NCBI GenBank assembly: GCA_013823945.1
Contig: PNMZ01000002.1
Location: 558,001 to 622,000 of the forward strand
Reading direction: 5' to 3'
Origin: a bacterium
Lineage (GTDB): Bacteria; Armatimonadota; Fimbriimonadia; Fimbriimonadales; Fimbriimonadaceae
Length of the DNA stretch: 64,000 bases
A program made the position numbers and the translations under genes. Shown piece after piece: positions 25,127 through 36,372 of this stretch (positions are counted from its first letter, which is position 1; each line of letters begins with the position of its first letter). The notes below the pieces were generated by a model that was given only the letters and a program-made list of their open reading frames with translations, was not told where the DNA came from and searched no databases.

Positions 25127-26086
25127 ATGAAAAAACTTCTCTCAATCGCTGCACTCGCACTCCTTACCGCTTGCGCATTTGCCGAAACCTACAGCCTTTC
25201 CATCGGCATTAACGACTACCCCGATGCAAAAGACGAATCTGGAAACGTTGTAGATAATGACCTAAGTGGATGCGTCAATGATGCAAATGCGATGCGAAAT
25301 ATATTTATCAAGAACTACGGAGTCAAGGAAAACAATACAAAAATCTTACTTGATAAAAACGCTAACGGAGACAAGTTTCTTGATGGGATTAAATGGCTCA
25401 TTACCACCGCAAAAGCTGGAGACCAAGTTATTTTCACTTATTCTGGTCACGGTGCCCAAATCGATGATCCCGAATCTGACGAAACTGACAAAAAAACCGA
25501 GCTCCTCGTTCTTGCTGACGGCATGCTCGTTCAAGATGACTTCTTCAACGAGGTCGCCAATCTTCTTCGGATCAACGGCGTCAACTGCACTTTCATTTTC
25601 GATAGCTGCTTCAGCGGCGGGATGTCCCGGAATGTTGATGGTCGTTACCAAGTCCGCAATCGGGTGATGCAGTACCTTCCGAAGAACCCCAAACTCATGA
25701 ATCGCAAGAAAGAAGAACAGGGTTTACTCGCTTTAGCAAAGAATGCAAAAAGTCGTCAAGTCGGTACTCCAAAACAAGGTGAAGTTGTCTTTATGTATGC
25801 GAGTAAAGAGTCAGAGCCAAGCAAAGACATCAGCGGAATCCCTGATACCCCTGCGCATGGCTTGTTCACACTTCTACTCTTGGATGTACTCAAAGCAGAA
25901 GTAACCATGTCCGTAAGAGACATTTACAACGTTATCGATGGCTTCCTTGCGAAGATAAACAAGGATATCATGGAAGACGGTTTGCAAAACAACATCAAGA
26001 AAGATGCAATTCCTCAGTTCGTCCAAGGGCCAAACTTCGAAGCGAGCGCAACCCGATCTGCCCTCCCGATCATCCTCCCCAACTAA
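25127..26086 (+). CDS. Secreted metacaspase-like protein (caspase family, peptidase C14)
   Basis: A 319-residue protein from ATG 25127. The leader 'MKKLLSIAALALLTACAFAE' contains a possible lipobox (LTAC, Cys16), so it may be a lipoprotein, or it may be cut after AFA by signal peptidase I. The caspase p20 fold follows: 'LSGCVNDANAMRNIFI' (about 45-60), the catalytic His in 'TYSGHGAQ' (H108) and the catalytic Cys in 'FDSCFSGGMS' (C161). Metacaspases cleave after Arg or Lys, often with Ca2+, but this is not shown by the sequence. The next gene, a second caspase-fold protein, begins 4 bases after this stop. Confidence 0.88.
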   Translation: MKKLLSIAALALLTACAFAETYSLSIGINDYPDAKDESGNVVDNDLSGCVNDANAMRNIFIKNYGVKENNTKILLDKNANGDKFLDGIKWLITTAKAGDQVIFTYSGHGAQIDDPESDETDKKTELLVLADGMLVQDDFFNEVANLLRINGVNCTFIFDSCFSGGMSRNVDGRYQVRNRVMQYLPKNPKLMNRKKEEQGLLALAKNAKSRQVGTPKQGEVVFMYASKESEPSKDISGIPDTPAHGLFTLLLLDVLKAEVTMSVRDIYNVIDGFLAKINKDIMEDGLQNNIKKDAIPQFVQGPNFEASATRSALPIILPN

Positions 26087-26090
26087 GAAA

Positions 26091-29000
26091 ATGAATATCA
26101 GCCGCCGCGCCCGAACAACCTTTGTCCTGATCGCGGCGGCTCTTCTTTCCGCCGTCGCTTTCCCAAAACCTCTTGAAGACGGACGACTCCGACTTGTTCC
26201 TCTTCTGACCGACGGGTTCATTCTCGATATCCAAGAATCGCCTGACGGCACCCGGCTACTCACTCATGATCGAGGCTACGCCCCCCGGCTTTGGGATGCC
26301 CGCTCCATGCGAATACTCGGCTTTTTGTCCCACAACACCCGGGAAGTAGCTCAAGCCGAAATGAGCGAGAAGGGAAATCTCGTCGTCACAAATTCTTACG
26401 ATGAGGTGAAAATTTGGAATGCGAAAACTGCACGTCTCCTCACAACATTTAATAATAACGGCGATAAGGACTTCGGCGCTAACCGATTTGCCATCTCATC
26501 AGACGAAAGAACTATAGTCCTCAGTCAAGAGTCTGGCTTATGGCTGGGATATGCTCCAGATTTCAAATTCAAGAAAATTATAGATTTTCCCGAAGAATTC
26601 TTTGCTTACGATGTTCAGTTCTCACCAGATAACACAAAGCTGGCTATTGCAGCCGGTTCACAGTCTAAGCTTGGCACTTACGATCTGACAACCAAAAAAC
26701 TCAACTTCTACTCCGTTGATTCTGATGGCAACATCTTCGTCGAGTTCAGTCCTGATTCCAAACGGTTACTCGTCACCGGAATCTCAAACAAAGCTCATCT
26801 TGTGGATTTCTCTACCGGGAAAGTCCTCGCGCAGTATCCGCACTTTATTGGCGAAAGAGGCCGCTACGGCAATGTCCAGATGGCAGCTCTTTTTGTTGGG
26901 CCAAGTCTTTCACAATTCGTAGTCTGCAGCCAAAAAGGCACCATGACAATTTACGACCGCAAGACTCTCAAAGTCGTTCGTGAACTCACGGGATACAGCA
27001 ACGCAATCCGTGAAATCCGCAAATCTGCAGATGGTCTCCGGTTGGCAACTTATGAGGATAATGATATTGAAGAATATGAACCACTCAAAATTTGGGACGT
27101 AAGCACTGGAAAAGAATTCCCCTTCAGCCGAGCGGGAGAACCAACCGCTGGCTCATTCAATTCAGATGGATCCAGCTTCTGGGTCGGTTACATGAATGGA
27201 ACCATTGTCAAACACAACTTAACCGATGGAGAGTGGAATTCTTCAACCGTCAACGCTCTCAAGCCTTTGGCAAAAGTCCAGTTCTTTGGCAATACAGGTC
27301 GTGTCGGAATCTCAACAACCCAAGCCGCCTATGAATTTTATGTTTTTGATTCCCGAAAGATTGATCTTTCCAATCGGTACTCTGCTGGAAAAGATGTCCT
27401 CAATAGCTCTCCAAACGGAGAGTATGCCCTGTCTCCTGCCTACTCAGAAAATGAAGACGGCAGTCAGAAAAAGCAACTTGCTTGCTGGCAACTCAGCACA
27501 GAAAAGCTCGTCACCATTTTCAACGAACAGGCCATTGACAACATGTGGCTATCAGACAACACATTCATCGTGTGGACTGAGAAAACAATTTTTCATTACA
27601 ACCCATCCAATTCCAATGACGAGCAATTCCTCGGCGCTCGTTACGCCGCTCCCGGCCCCATCCTTTGGGTCAAGCCTTCACCGGATGGAAAAGCTATTCT
27701 CGTCTCCTTCCAAGACCCAAAAACTGAAAAATTCTTTGTGCAACATGTCTCAATACCTGAAGGCACTCTGCAAGCCACACTATCAACAGAAGAGCCAACC
27801 GAACCTTCAAGCTGGGCCGTCAGTTCCAGTCAGCCGCTACTCTTTGTCACGGACAGATATACCTTTGCTTTTGACCACCAAACAGGCGAGCAAGTCTGGG
27901 AACTAAAAAATCAGTATCTTCAGACAGTCACCAACCTGTACTCTCAAGACAACTCTGTCATCTACTCAATTTCAACATCAACTTTCAGGCAACTTGATCC
28001 AAAATCAGGTGAGATCGTCAGATCAACTGATTTCGATTCGGTTGGGGACACAACCATCAACAGCGTACAATTTTCCTCAGACCTCAATATATTAACCTTT
28101 GCATTATATAACCAAGTCATATTCTTTGATCTCAAAACAACCCAGCTACTCCGAACTATCAATCGCCCTGGTGCAATCTCCAACGTCAACTTCATTGCAG
28201 GTCAAAAGCGTGTTCTGATCACCGATAGTCTCGAACAAATCAGCATCTGGGACACCAACGAAATAGTCCAAAATGCAGACCCCCAACCAATTGGGTTTTT
28301 TGTCGTCATGAACGATCTTACCAATGGCGTTCCCTCGTGGCTCGTCATGGATCGAGACGGACGCTACGACGCCTCCGACCCAAGTAACGTCACCGGAGCA
28401 TCCTACGTGATGGAATGGGAAGGTGGGCTTGAACCGATTAACGTCTCCCAGCTGAAATCCCTGTACTACGAACCAGGCCTCTTTGCAAAACTTACCGGAT
28501 ACGATTCCAGCACTGTCCGACCCGTTCCTGATCGCAACGCCCTTAAACTGTTCCCGCAAATTGTAATCGAAAAATCTACCCGCGATCCGAATCGAGTCAA
28601 CATTACGCTCACCGAACGAGACGGTGGTGGAGTTGGAAAAACCGAAATTCTCCTCAATGGAAAACTCGTACAAACCTCAGAAAAATCTGGATATATCAGC
28701 CTCAAAGTCAGCGATTTTCAGCAATATCTACTCCCCGCCTCACAGCTTCCCGAAGGGAAAGGAAATCAACTCTCTGTTGTCGCCTTTAACTCCAAAGGTG
28801 ATCTTGCGAGTCAGCCCTATTCGATTGATGTAGGCGTCCCCGAAGGCCTCAAAACCCCCGAAGTAAACATCCACGCATTGTTCGTTGGAGTAGGCGACTA
28901 CGTTGGCAATCGCCGTGACCTCACTGCCCCCCCTTATGATGCCCAAGCCCTCCAAAATGCCATCGAAAAATCGGCCGAGCGCCTCCTCCCGGGTCGAGTT

Positions 29001-30056
29001 CATGTCACTACTCTTACGACCCAAAGTGCAAAATCGAATCCCGATAACGCAAATCCAAACCGAGAGAATATTCTCAAATGGTTCGCCGAAACTTCCGCCA
29101 TAGCCACCTCCAGCGACATCATTCTTGTTTTCTTTGCCGGTCACGGCACGAGCCAAATCGGTGATCAGGCCGGCTACTTCTTCCTCACTTCCGGGGCAGA
29201 TCCCTCCGACATAAACAAGTCCATCCTTGATGTCCACACAATTAGCGGCGACGATCTCAAATCCAATCTCGCCAAAATTCCTGCCGCCAAGCAAGTCATC
29301 ATTCTCGATACTTGCCACAGTGGCGCAGCTGCAAGTTCTTTGGTTCAGGATCGAAGCGTATCAAGCGACTATGTTCGCGCCTATGAATCAATCCGGGAAA
29401 GCTCCGGCACCTGGCTTCTTGCCGGAGCCGCCGCCGACCAACTCAGCTACGAATCCCGCGCCGTAGATCACGGTCTCCTCACCTATTCGCTGCTCGAAGC
29501 CGTTGATCAAGTTGCCCCCGAAGCCCTCCGTGGAACACCATCCGGCGAATACTTCCTCGATGTCGAACGCTGGCTCTCTTACGCCGCCGCCCGGGTGGAA
29601 TCCCTCCGCAACGAGGTCGGGGTCGTCGGTGTCCAAAAACCTGAGCTTAAGCGGTCAAACTCCAACCAATCATTCGATATCGGCGTCACGCGGCCCCAAT
29701 TCCGAGGCGAAATTGCCCTCACTCCACCCAAACCCATCGTTCTCATGGGAACGTTTGACAACGAAGGTGAGGACTCTCTCGGACTCGAAAACGCAATCAG
29801 CAACGGACTTCAATCCGCAACTGAATTCAAGCTCTGGAACAATGTCAGTAGGCACCCCCGCGTCTTTCGGATTACTGGTCGCTACACAACCGAAGGCGCA
29901 ACCCTCAAAGTCACCCTCTTCCTCCAATTCATTAACGCCGACCAAGAACTCAAGCGTCTGAAAACGATCGAGTTCACTGGCCCCGCCAATGACATTCAGG
30001 GAATGGTTGAGCAAATCCGCAAAGCCGTCGCGACCGAAGTTCCCAAAGCAAAGTAA
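26091..30056 (+). CDS. WD40-repeat/caspase fusion protein, exported
   Basis: A 1321-residue protein from ATG 26091 (an earlier ATG would overlap the metacaspase gene). A signal peptide or anchor comes first ('RTTFVLIAAALLSAVAF'). About 700 residues of beta-propeller repeats follow, with WD-like blade ends ('RLWDARS', 'KIWNAKT', 'KIWDVSTG', 'SIWDTNE'). An Ig-like linker comes next (about 830-920), then a C14 caspase domain with His1018 in 'FFAGHGTS' and Cys1075 in 'LDTCHSGA'. A C-terminal domain of about 140 residues has no clear family. WD40-caspase fusions are known in bacteria, where the propeller is thought to sense or hold partners. It is probably co-transcribed with the upstream metacaspase. 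Confidence 0.88.
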   Translation: MNISRRARTTFVLIAAALLSAVAFPKPLEDGRLRLVPLLTDGFILDIQESPDGTRLLTHDRGYAPRLWDARSMRILGFLSHNTREVAQAEMSEKGNLVVTNSYDEVKIWNAKTARLLTTFNNNGDKDFGANRFAISSDERTIVLSQESGLWLGYAPDFKFKKIIDFPEEFFAYDVQFSPDNTKLAIAAGSQSKLGTYDLTTKKLNFYSVDSDGNIFVEFSPDSKRLLVTGISNKAHLVDFSTGKVLAQYPHFIGERGRYGNVQMAALFVGPSLSQFVVCSQKGTMTIYDRKTLKVVRELTGYSNAIREIRKSADGLRLATYEDNDIEEYEPLKIWDVSTGKEFPFSRAGEPTAGSFNSDGSSFWVGYMNGTIVKHNLTDGEWNSSTVNALKPLAKVQFFGNTGRVGISTTQAAYEFYVFDSRKIDLSNRYSAGKDVLNSSPNGEYALSPAYSENEDGSQKKQLACWQLSTEKLVTIFNEQAIDNMWLSDNTFIVWTEKTIFHYNPSNSNDEQFLGARYAAPGPILWVKPSPDGKAILVSFQDPKTEKFFVQHVSIPEGTLQATLSTEEPTEPSSWAVSSSQPLLFVTDRYTFAFDHQTGEQVWELKNQYLQTVTNLYSQDNSVIYSISTSTFRQLDPKSGEIVRSTDFDSVGDTTINSVQFSSDLNILTFALYNQVIFFDLKTTQLLRTINRPGAISNVNFIAGQKRVLITDSLEQISIWDTNEIVQNADPQPIGFFVVMNDLTNGVPSWLVMDRDGRYDASDPSNVTGASYVMEWEGGLEPINVSQLKSLYYEPGLFAKLTGYDSSTVRPVPDRNALKLFPQIVIEKSTRDPNRVNITLTERDGGGVGKTEILLNGKLVQTSEKSGYISLKVSDFQQYLLPASQLPEGKGNQLSVVAFNSKGDLASQPYSIDVGVPEGLKTPEVNIHALFVGVGDYVGNRRDLTAPPYDAQALQNAIEKSAERLLPGRVHVTTLTTQSAKSNPDNANPNRENILKWFAETSAIATSSDIILVFFAGHGTSQIGDQAGYFFLTSGADPSDINKSILDVHTISGDDLKSNLAKIPAAKQVIILDTCHSGAAASSLVQDRSVSSDYVRAYESIRESSGTWLLAGAAADQLSYESRAVDHGLLTYSLLEAVDQVAPEALRGTPSGEYFLDVERWLSYAAARVESLRNEVGVVGVQKPELKRSNSNQSFDIGVTRPQFRGEIALTPPKPIVLMGTFDNEGEDSLGLENAISNGLQSATEFKLWNNVSRHPRVFRITGRYTTEGATLKVTLFLQFINADQELKRLKTIEFTGPANDIQGMVEQIRKAVATEVPKAK

Positions 30057-30123
30057 AACTGACCAGATCCGCAACCTCCAGGGAAAAGAGTCCGTCCCCT
30101 TGATTTAATCAGGGCGACACCAC

Positions 30124-32835
30124 ATGGACGATCGGCTCATAACTTCTCTGCTCGAACGGCTCGACCGAATTGAACAACGTCTTACTCAAATAGAATCTGG
30201 TGCTGTAACCAAGGTTGAACCAATTCGACCTACTCCCGTAATTCGTCCAACCCCTCCTCCCTACCCCGTCAAATCGAGCACTCCCCCTCAGATAAAACCT
30301 CAGCCCGCCCGGCCCGTTCCTAAATTTGAACCTACGGTATCCATCCCCGATTCCAAGCAAGCACCTAGTTCTGAATATCTCCTCGGAGCCCGCGTTCTTC
30401 CATGGGCGGGATCACTTCTGCTCATTATTTGTATCACCACCTTTGTAACAATCGCATATCGCCAAGGCTTTATCACAAAAGAACATATCTTTGGCCTCGC
30501 AACAACCATCTGTCTAGGATTCATCGGAGTCGGGCAACGGCTCCGCGACACGAAAGAGGAATTCGGCCACCTTCTCACCGGGCTAGGCTCCGCTGGCCTC
30601 TACATCACTTTTGCCGCCGGACATTTCGCTCAGAACATCTACACAAATCAAGTCATGCTTGGACTCTTCGTAGTCCTGAGCTTAATCAATCTGGCTTACA
30701 GTTACTGGCGAGAAACCACCGCTTTTCTCATCATTGGCGGGCTCGGGGGCTACGTTGCTGCCCTGATGCCTCTCATGAAGGGGGACATCGCCAGCAATCT
30801 GACCCTTGCGGCGTTAATAACTGTTCCAATCAGCCTCATCATCAGCCGCCACCGCTGGACAACCCTGAGTTATCTGATCCTCCCTTTAGCAGTTGGAGTT
30901 GTTAGTCCCGGTCTGTGGACGCCTGGTTTCGAATGGCAAAAAGTCGCCTATCTGACTCTCATTGCTGCAGTAGGAAGTTTCGGCTATGCGACCGCTTGGC
31001 GCGAATCAGATTTGAAACCAAACCAAGAGGTTTTCCTTCCAATTTGCCTTGCCGGAATCGCATGGATCAACTTTGAAATCATTGATGGCCATTTGGGAAG
31101 CCTTCATACTGTCGCCCTTGGAATAGCCCTTGCCGCTACATCTCGATTCACCCCAAGCAACACCGCAACCACGCGACTCCAACAAACCGCCCTTTTCATT
31201 CCTTTGATCGTTGCACCGTGGGGAGCAACTAAACCCGTCGCAACAATGATCCTCGCTGCCCTGAGCATAAGTGCAGCTGTGACCTCATACCGGCTCCAAC
31301 CTCGAACCATTTCCGTTCTCAGCGTAATTCTCGCCGGACTATCGGTATGCGGCTACATCGTCACCATGATTCAAGGAAAACTGGAATCTGCTCCCCATGA
31401 CATGTCCCTTCTTGCAATTCTGACGGTAACAACTCCAATTGCCGCTTTCTCGTTGATCAAAGCGTATCCGGAAACCCGCGAGTACAGCCTAACCATCGCT
31501 GGAATTGTTACTGGAATAACGACCACTTCCTTTCTCTATCAACTCACAACTTTTCCAAAACTTCTACCAGAATTCAACGGACTTCTGATTGCTCTTACGC
31601 TCGTCGCAACTGCCATTCATATCATATCTCAGCTCATCGATTCAAACTCTCTATCCAAGGTTGGCATCGCGTGGACCACGATCCTTCTTATCGTTACAGC
31701 ATCCCCTGTAATTGCAATGGGGGCACCGTTCACGTCCCAAACTCCACTGCTCAATCTCGTGGTCGTCGGCCACCTTTTCCTCCTCTATCGACTTTACGTC
31801 ACCAAAGAAACCGAGAATAAAGAGTCAACAATTATTTTCCTCACCCTTCCGGCTGCTACCTTGATTTGGGACACACTTCGCCAATTCCTAAACTTTCCCT
31901 CCGCCGGATTCGACCCAATTCACTCTGGAATGTATGCCGCAATCATCACCTCTACCGCCTTTGTTATTTATGCCCGGCGTATCAATCTCGAAGGAATCAG
32001 TATCATTGCCCTCCTGTCTGGACATTTAATACTTCTTGGAACATTCCTCAGCCGTATTCCATTCAAGACCGAGCCAACCTTAGCTGAGTATGGTTTGATA
32101 GGTTTGTCCCTAACTCTCGTTTACTTCCTCAGCAAAATTTGGTCTCTAAAGGATGACGGAACGCCGAACCCCACGCCCCAAGCGGTCGCAACCATTCAAA
32201 CATCGTTCTTCGCCTTGTATGCCGGATTCATCACCCTCTCCGCTGCTCCATTTTTCTGGCCATTTCATCGGAGTCTTATTGTCACCGCCGCGGTCATAGC
32301 CCTTGTCCTTGTCGGTATCCACTTCCGGATCAATCGCCCGCTCAACCTCATTCCCGCATGGCTGATGGGAGCCATCATCGGAGTGACGGTCTATCTCACC
32401 GCTCTAAACTCCATCTCTGCCGTTGGAATTCTCCTCGTCGTCCAAATTGCTCTCGCAATCGCGGGCGACAAACTCATCCGTCCTCCTACTTCCCACCGGG
32501 CCCTCAACTCCTTGATCGGTTCAATAACTGCCACTCATCTCGGGACTCTTATCCTGACAAGTCCCGCGTTCAATCTCCCGATTGGCCCCGCTATCACGAC
32601 GACATGGGCAATCCTCGCAACGCTGTGCCTCATCACCGGATTCAGTGCACGCATCACCGAACTCCGGCACACAGGTCTAACTCTCCTCTTCCTCGCCGCT
32701 GGCAAAGTCATCTTCTTCGACCTCGCTTCAACTCCCGAGCTGATCCGGGTCGGCGTAACGTTCATCCTCGGACTCGCAATGATCGGCGGCGGCTATCTTT
32801 ATATCCGCCTCCAAAGTCGGCTTGCCCCCGAGTGA
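30124..32835 (+). CDS. DUF2339 multi-pass membrane protein
   Basis: A 903-residue protein. The N-terminus has a coiled-coil heptad ('LLERLDRIEQRLTQIES', residues 8-24) and a proline-rich linker. The remainder (about residue 85 on) is a run of more than twenty hydrophobic helices, with the DUF2339 pattern 'LGARVLPWAGSLLLIIC' and 'GLGSAGLYITFAAGHFAQNIY'. The family is large, of unknown function, and thought to be an inner-membrane protein of cell-surface processes. It starts 67 bases after the WD40-caspase gene in the same direction and could be in the same transcript, but there is no direct proof. Confidence 0.82.
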   Translation: MDDRLITSLLERLDRIEQRLTQIESGAVTKVEPIRPTPVIRPTPPPYPVKSSTPPQIKPQPARPVPKFEPTVSIPDSKQAPSSEYLLGARVLPWAGSLLLIICITTFVTIAYRQGFITKEHIFGLATTICLGFIGVGQRLRDTKEEFGHLLTGLGSAGLYITFAAGHFAQNIYTNQVMLGLFVVLSLINLAYSYWRETTAFLIIGGLGGYVAALMPLMKGDIASNLTLAALITVPISLIISRHRWTTLSYLILPLAVGVVSPGLWTPGFEWQKVAYLTLIAAVGSFGYATAWRESDLKPNQEVFLPICLAGIAWINFEIIDGHLGSLHTVALGIALAATSRFTPSNTATTRLQQTALFIPLIVAPWGATKPVATMILAALSISAAVTSYRLQPRTISVLSVILAGLSVCGYIVTMIQGKLESAPHDMSLLAILTVTTPIAAFSLIKAYPETREYSLTIAGIVTGITTTSFLYQLTTFPKLLPEFNGLLIALTLVATAIHIISQLIDSNSLSKVGIAWTTILLIVTASPVIAMGAPFTSQTPLLNLVVVGHLFLLYRLYVTKETENKESTIIFLTLPAATLIWDTLRQFLNFPSAGFDPIHSGMYAAIITSTAFVIYARRINLEGISIIALLSGHLILLGTFLSRIPFKTEPTLAEYGLIGLSLTLVYFLSKIWSLKDDGTPNPTPQAVATIQTSFFALYAGFITLSAAPFFWPFHRSLIVTAAVIALVLVGIHFRINRPLNLIPAWLMGAIIGVTVYLTALNSISAVGILLVVQIALAIAGDKLIRPPTSHRALNSLIGSITATHLGTLILTSPAFNLPIGPAITTTWAILATLCLITGFSARITELRHTGLTLLFLAAGKVIFFDLASTPELIRVGVTFILGLAMIGGGYLYIRLQSRLAPE

Positions 32836-32872
32836 AAATCGGCCCAGGACAACCGTCCCAATGAACCGGAAA

Positions 32873-32899
32873 TTAGCAGTCTCACTGGTACACTGCTAA
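32873..32899 (+). promoter_or_regulatory. CIRCE-like operator (HrcA site) upstream of groES
   Basis: TTAGCAGTC-N9-CACTGCTAA has the size and spacing of CIRCE (consensus TTAGCACTC-N9-GAGTGCTAA). The two outer arms are intact, and position 7 is changed in both halves in a matching way (AGCAC to AGCAG, GTGCT to CTGCT). It overlaps the predicted -10 of the groESL promoter. The HrcA repressor gene is not in the window. Confidence 0.8.
32886..32894 (+). promoter_or_regulatory. Predicted extended -10 for groESL
   Basis: TGG-TACACT (TG at 32886-32887, -10 at 32889-32894) is an extended -10 element inside the CIRCE-like operator, so a bound HrcA repressor would block it. No good -35 is seen. Confidence 0.4.
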
Positions 32900-32950
32900 C
32901 AAATCCTTCGTCATAAACGAAGAACCTCAAAGGAGTTTTTAAGCACAACA

Positions 32951-34869
<1,919 letters not shown>

Positions 34870-34880
34870 GAAGTCCAACT

Positions 34881-34926
34881 ATCGCCCTCTCCCTCAAGTC
34901 AATTGGGGTGGAGGGCGATTTTTTTC
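34881..34926 (+). terminator. Rho-independent terminator after groEL
   Basis: The stem ATCGCCCTC (34881-34889) pairs with GAGGGCGAT (34911-34919) around a 21-base loop and runs into TTTTTTTCTT. It closes the groES-groEL operon. Confidence 0.85.
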
Positions 34927-34943
34927 TTAAATTCCAAGTCGTC

Positions 34944-34964
34944 ATTCCGGGCGTGACCCGGAAT
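34944..34964. repeat. Isolated 8-bp hairpin, possible interspersed palindrome
   Basis: ATTCCGGG-CGTGA-CCCGGAAT forms a perfect stem, embedded in 'GTCATTCCGGGCGTGACCC'. It resembles REP-like palindromes of the CGTCATTCC family. Only one copy is in the window. It lies in the 213-base gap between groEL and the cysteine desulfurase gene; no gene is seen in the rest of that gap. Confidence 0.5.
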
Positions 34965-35082
34965 CTCACCTTTCCATAAGTATTCAGCGGAAGCGCAAAT
35001 TCATCATCCCAGCGTAGGCTGTGATGCATCCGTCTGTCGACGTTAATTCTCACCTCCTAAATTACATTCCATAATCATCTTA

Positions 35083-36120
35083 GTGCTCCCCGAAAACTAC
35101 TTCGACAACGCCGCTACCACCCCGCTACTCCCCGCCGCTCTGGAAGCGATGCTCCCCTGGCTCACCACCCAGCACGGCAACCCCCATTCTCTCCACTCCT
35201 GGGGTACCCGCGCCCACCACGCCATTGAGCAAGCCCGCACCGAAATCACCGAACTCCTGAACCTCGAAGACCGTTCCCAAATCATCTTCACCTCTGGCGC
35301 AACCGAATCCTGCAACACCTTCTTCAATCTCAGCGCTAACCTCCAAATCTCCCCATTCGAGCACTCAGCCCTCCGTGTCCCAGCAAAGCTCAAACACATC
35401 CCCATCATTCCCAATCAGATCCATGCACTCAACCCCGACCCATCTAAAACCCTGATTCTCACCGCCTGCAGCAATGAAACGGGTGCCCTCTACTCCACAA
35501 CCCAACCCTGGTACTGCGACGCCACCCAAATCATCGGCAAACTCCCGTTCGACCTCTCCCAAACCGAAGCCGCCGCCTTCTCTGCTCACAAATTCGGTGG
35601 CCCCATGGGAGTTGGCGTGCTGTATCTCAGGGATCCGAACATTCTTAACGAAACCAACGCCCACCAAGTCGGCGGCGGTCAAGAACACTCCCGTCGATCC
35701 GGCACGCTCAACGTCCCTGGAATCATTGGCCTCGCGACCGCCCTTCGCATCGCTCTCCAGAATCAAGACCAAACGACAACCCACGTCCGAAGCCTCCGCC
35801 AAGCTCTTCAGAGTGAACTTGAATTCCCGTTTACTGACGCACCGAATCAGTCTCCTTACATAGCCAGCATAACCATCCCCGGCATCGTCGCCCAAAATCT
35901 CGTTCTTGAACTCGACCGCCGCGGTTACGCCATCTCCTCGGGTGCCGCTTGTTCTTCCGCGTCCACAGAGCCTTCTCCCGTTCTGCTTGCTCTGGGCCTT
36001 TCCCCCGCGGAAACCCAAAGCACTATCCGCATCAGTTTCTCCGCCCAAAACACCCCAGAAAGCACAAAAGGCCTGGCAATTGAACTGAAAAAAGCTGTCC
36101 AGTCCCTCCGAACCACGTAA
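35083..36120 (+). CDS. Cysteine desulfurase (NifS/IscS type, class V aminotransferase)
   Basis: A 345-residue PLP enzyme from a GTG start. Marks are 'YFDNAATTPLLPAALEAML' (N-terminal), the PLP lysine in 'FSAHKFGGPMGVGVLYLR' (K170), and the persulfide Cys in 'SSGAACSSASTEPS' (C290). It takes sulfur from cysteine for Fe-S clusters, thio-tRNA or other uses. It is shorter than IscS (about 400). No iscU, sufBCD or mnmA gene is adjacent, so the acceptor is unknown. The next gene is the primary sigma factor, with a gap of 250 bases. Confidence 0.9.
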   Translation: MLPENYFDNAATTPLLPAALEAMLPWLTTQHGNPHSLHSWGTRAHHAIEQARTEITELLNLEDRSQIIFTSGATESCNTFFNLSANLQISPFEHSALRVPAKLKHIPIIPNQIHALNPDPSKTLILTACSNETGALYSTTQPWYCDATQIIGKLPFDLSQTEAAAFSAHKFGGPMGVGVLYLRDPNILNETNAHQVGGGQEHSRRSGTLNVPGIIGLATALRIALQNQDQTTTHVRSLRQALQSELEFPFTDAPNQSPYIASITIPGIVAQNLVLELDRRGYAISSGAACSSASTEPSPVLLALGLSPAETQSTIRISFSAQNTPESTKGLAIELKKAVQSLRTT

Positions 36121-36181
36121 TCTTTCCATAAGGGACCCCTGCAACTTAACCAAACCTTATTGCGTCACAACCCTTGGCACG

Positions 36182-36199
36182 ACTTGTGTTGGGACAAGT
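36182..36199. promoter_or_regulatory. Short palindrome upstream of the primary sigma factor gene
   Basis: ACTTGT-GTTGGG-ACAAGT is a perfect 6-bp inverted repeat that lies 35 bases upstream of the predicted -35 element. It may be an operator, but no matching regulator or second copy is known in the window. Confidence 0.35.
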
Positions 36200-36234
36200 A
36201 ACGTCGCGATTTCAAGAAAATCCGCCCCCCTGGC

Positions 36235-36263
36235 TTGGCAAAAACCAAATCCTCTGATACAGT
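36235..36263 (+). promoter_or_regulatory. Predicted sigma-70 promoter for rpoD
   Basis: TTGGCA (36235-36240) and TACAGT (36258-36263) are separated by exactly 17 bases and match the TTGACA/TATAAT consensus at 5 and 4 positions. Transcription would start near 36270. It shows that an upstream in-frame ATG at 36235 cannot be the true start. Confidence 0.75.
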
Positions 36264-36372
36264 AAATGCCAAACCATCCCGCCCCTATCAAAACCGAATA
36301 CGAATTCAAACGACCTGGCGCCGAACAAAATTTCGACATCTCAGGCGTCTAGTAAACAAGGAAACACAAACT

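Noticed and set aside
26004-26090. Start of the WD40-caspase gene at ATG 26004
   Set aside because: It overlaps the metacaspase gene by 83 bases and puts a basic tail in front of a signal peptide; ATG 26091 is cleaner.
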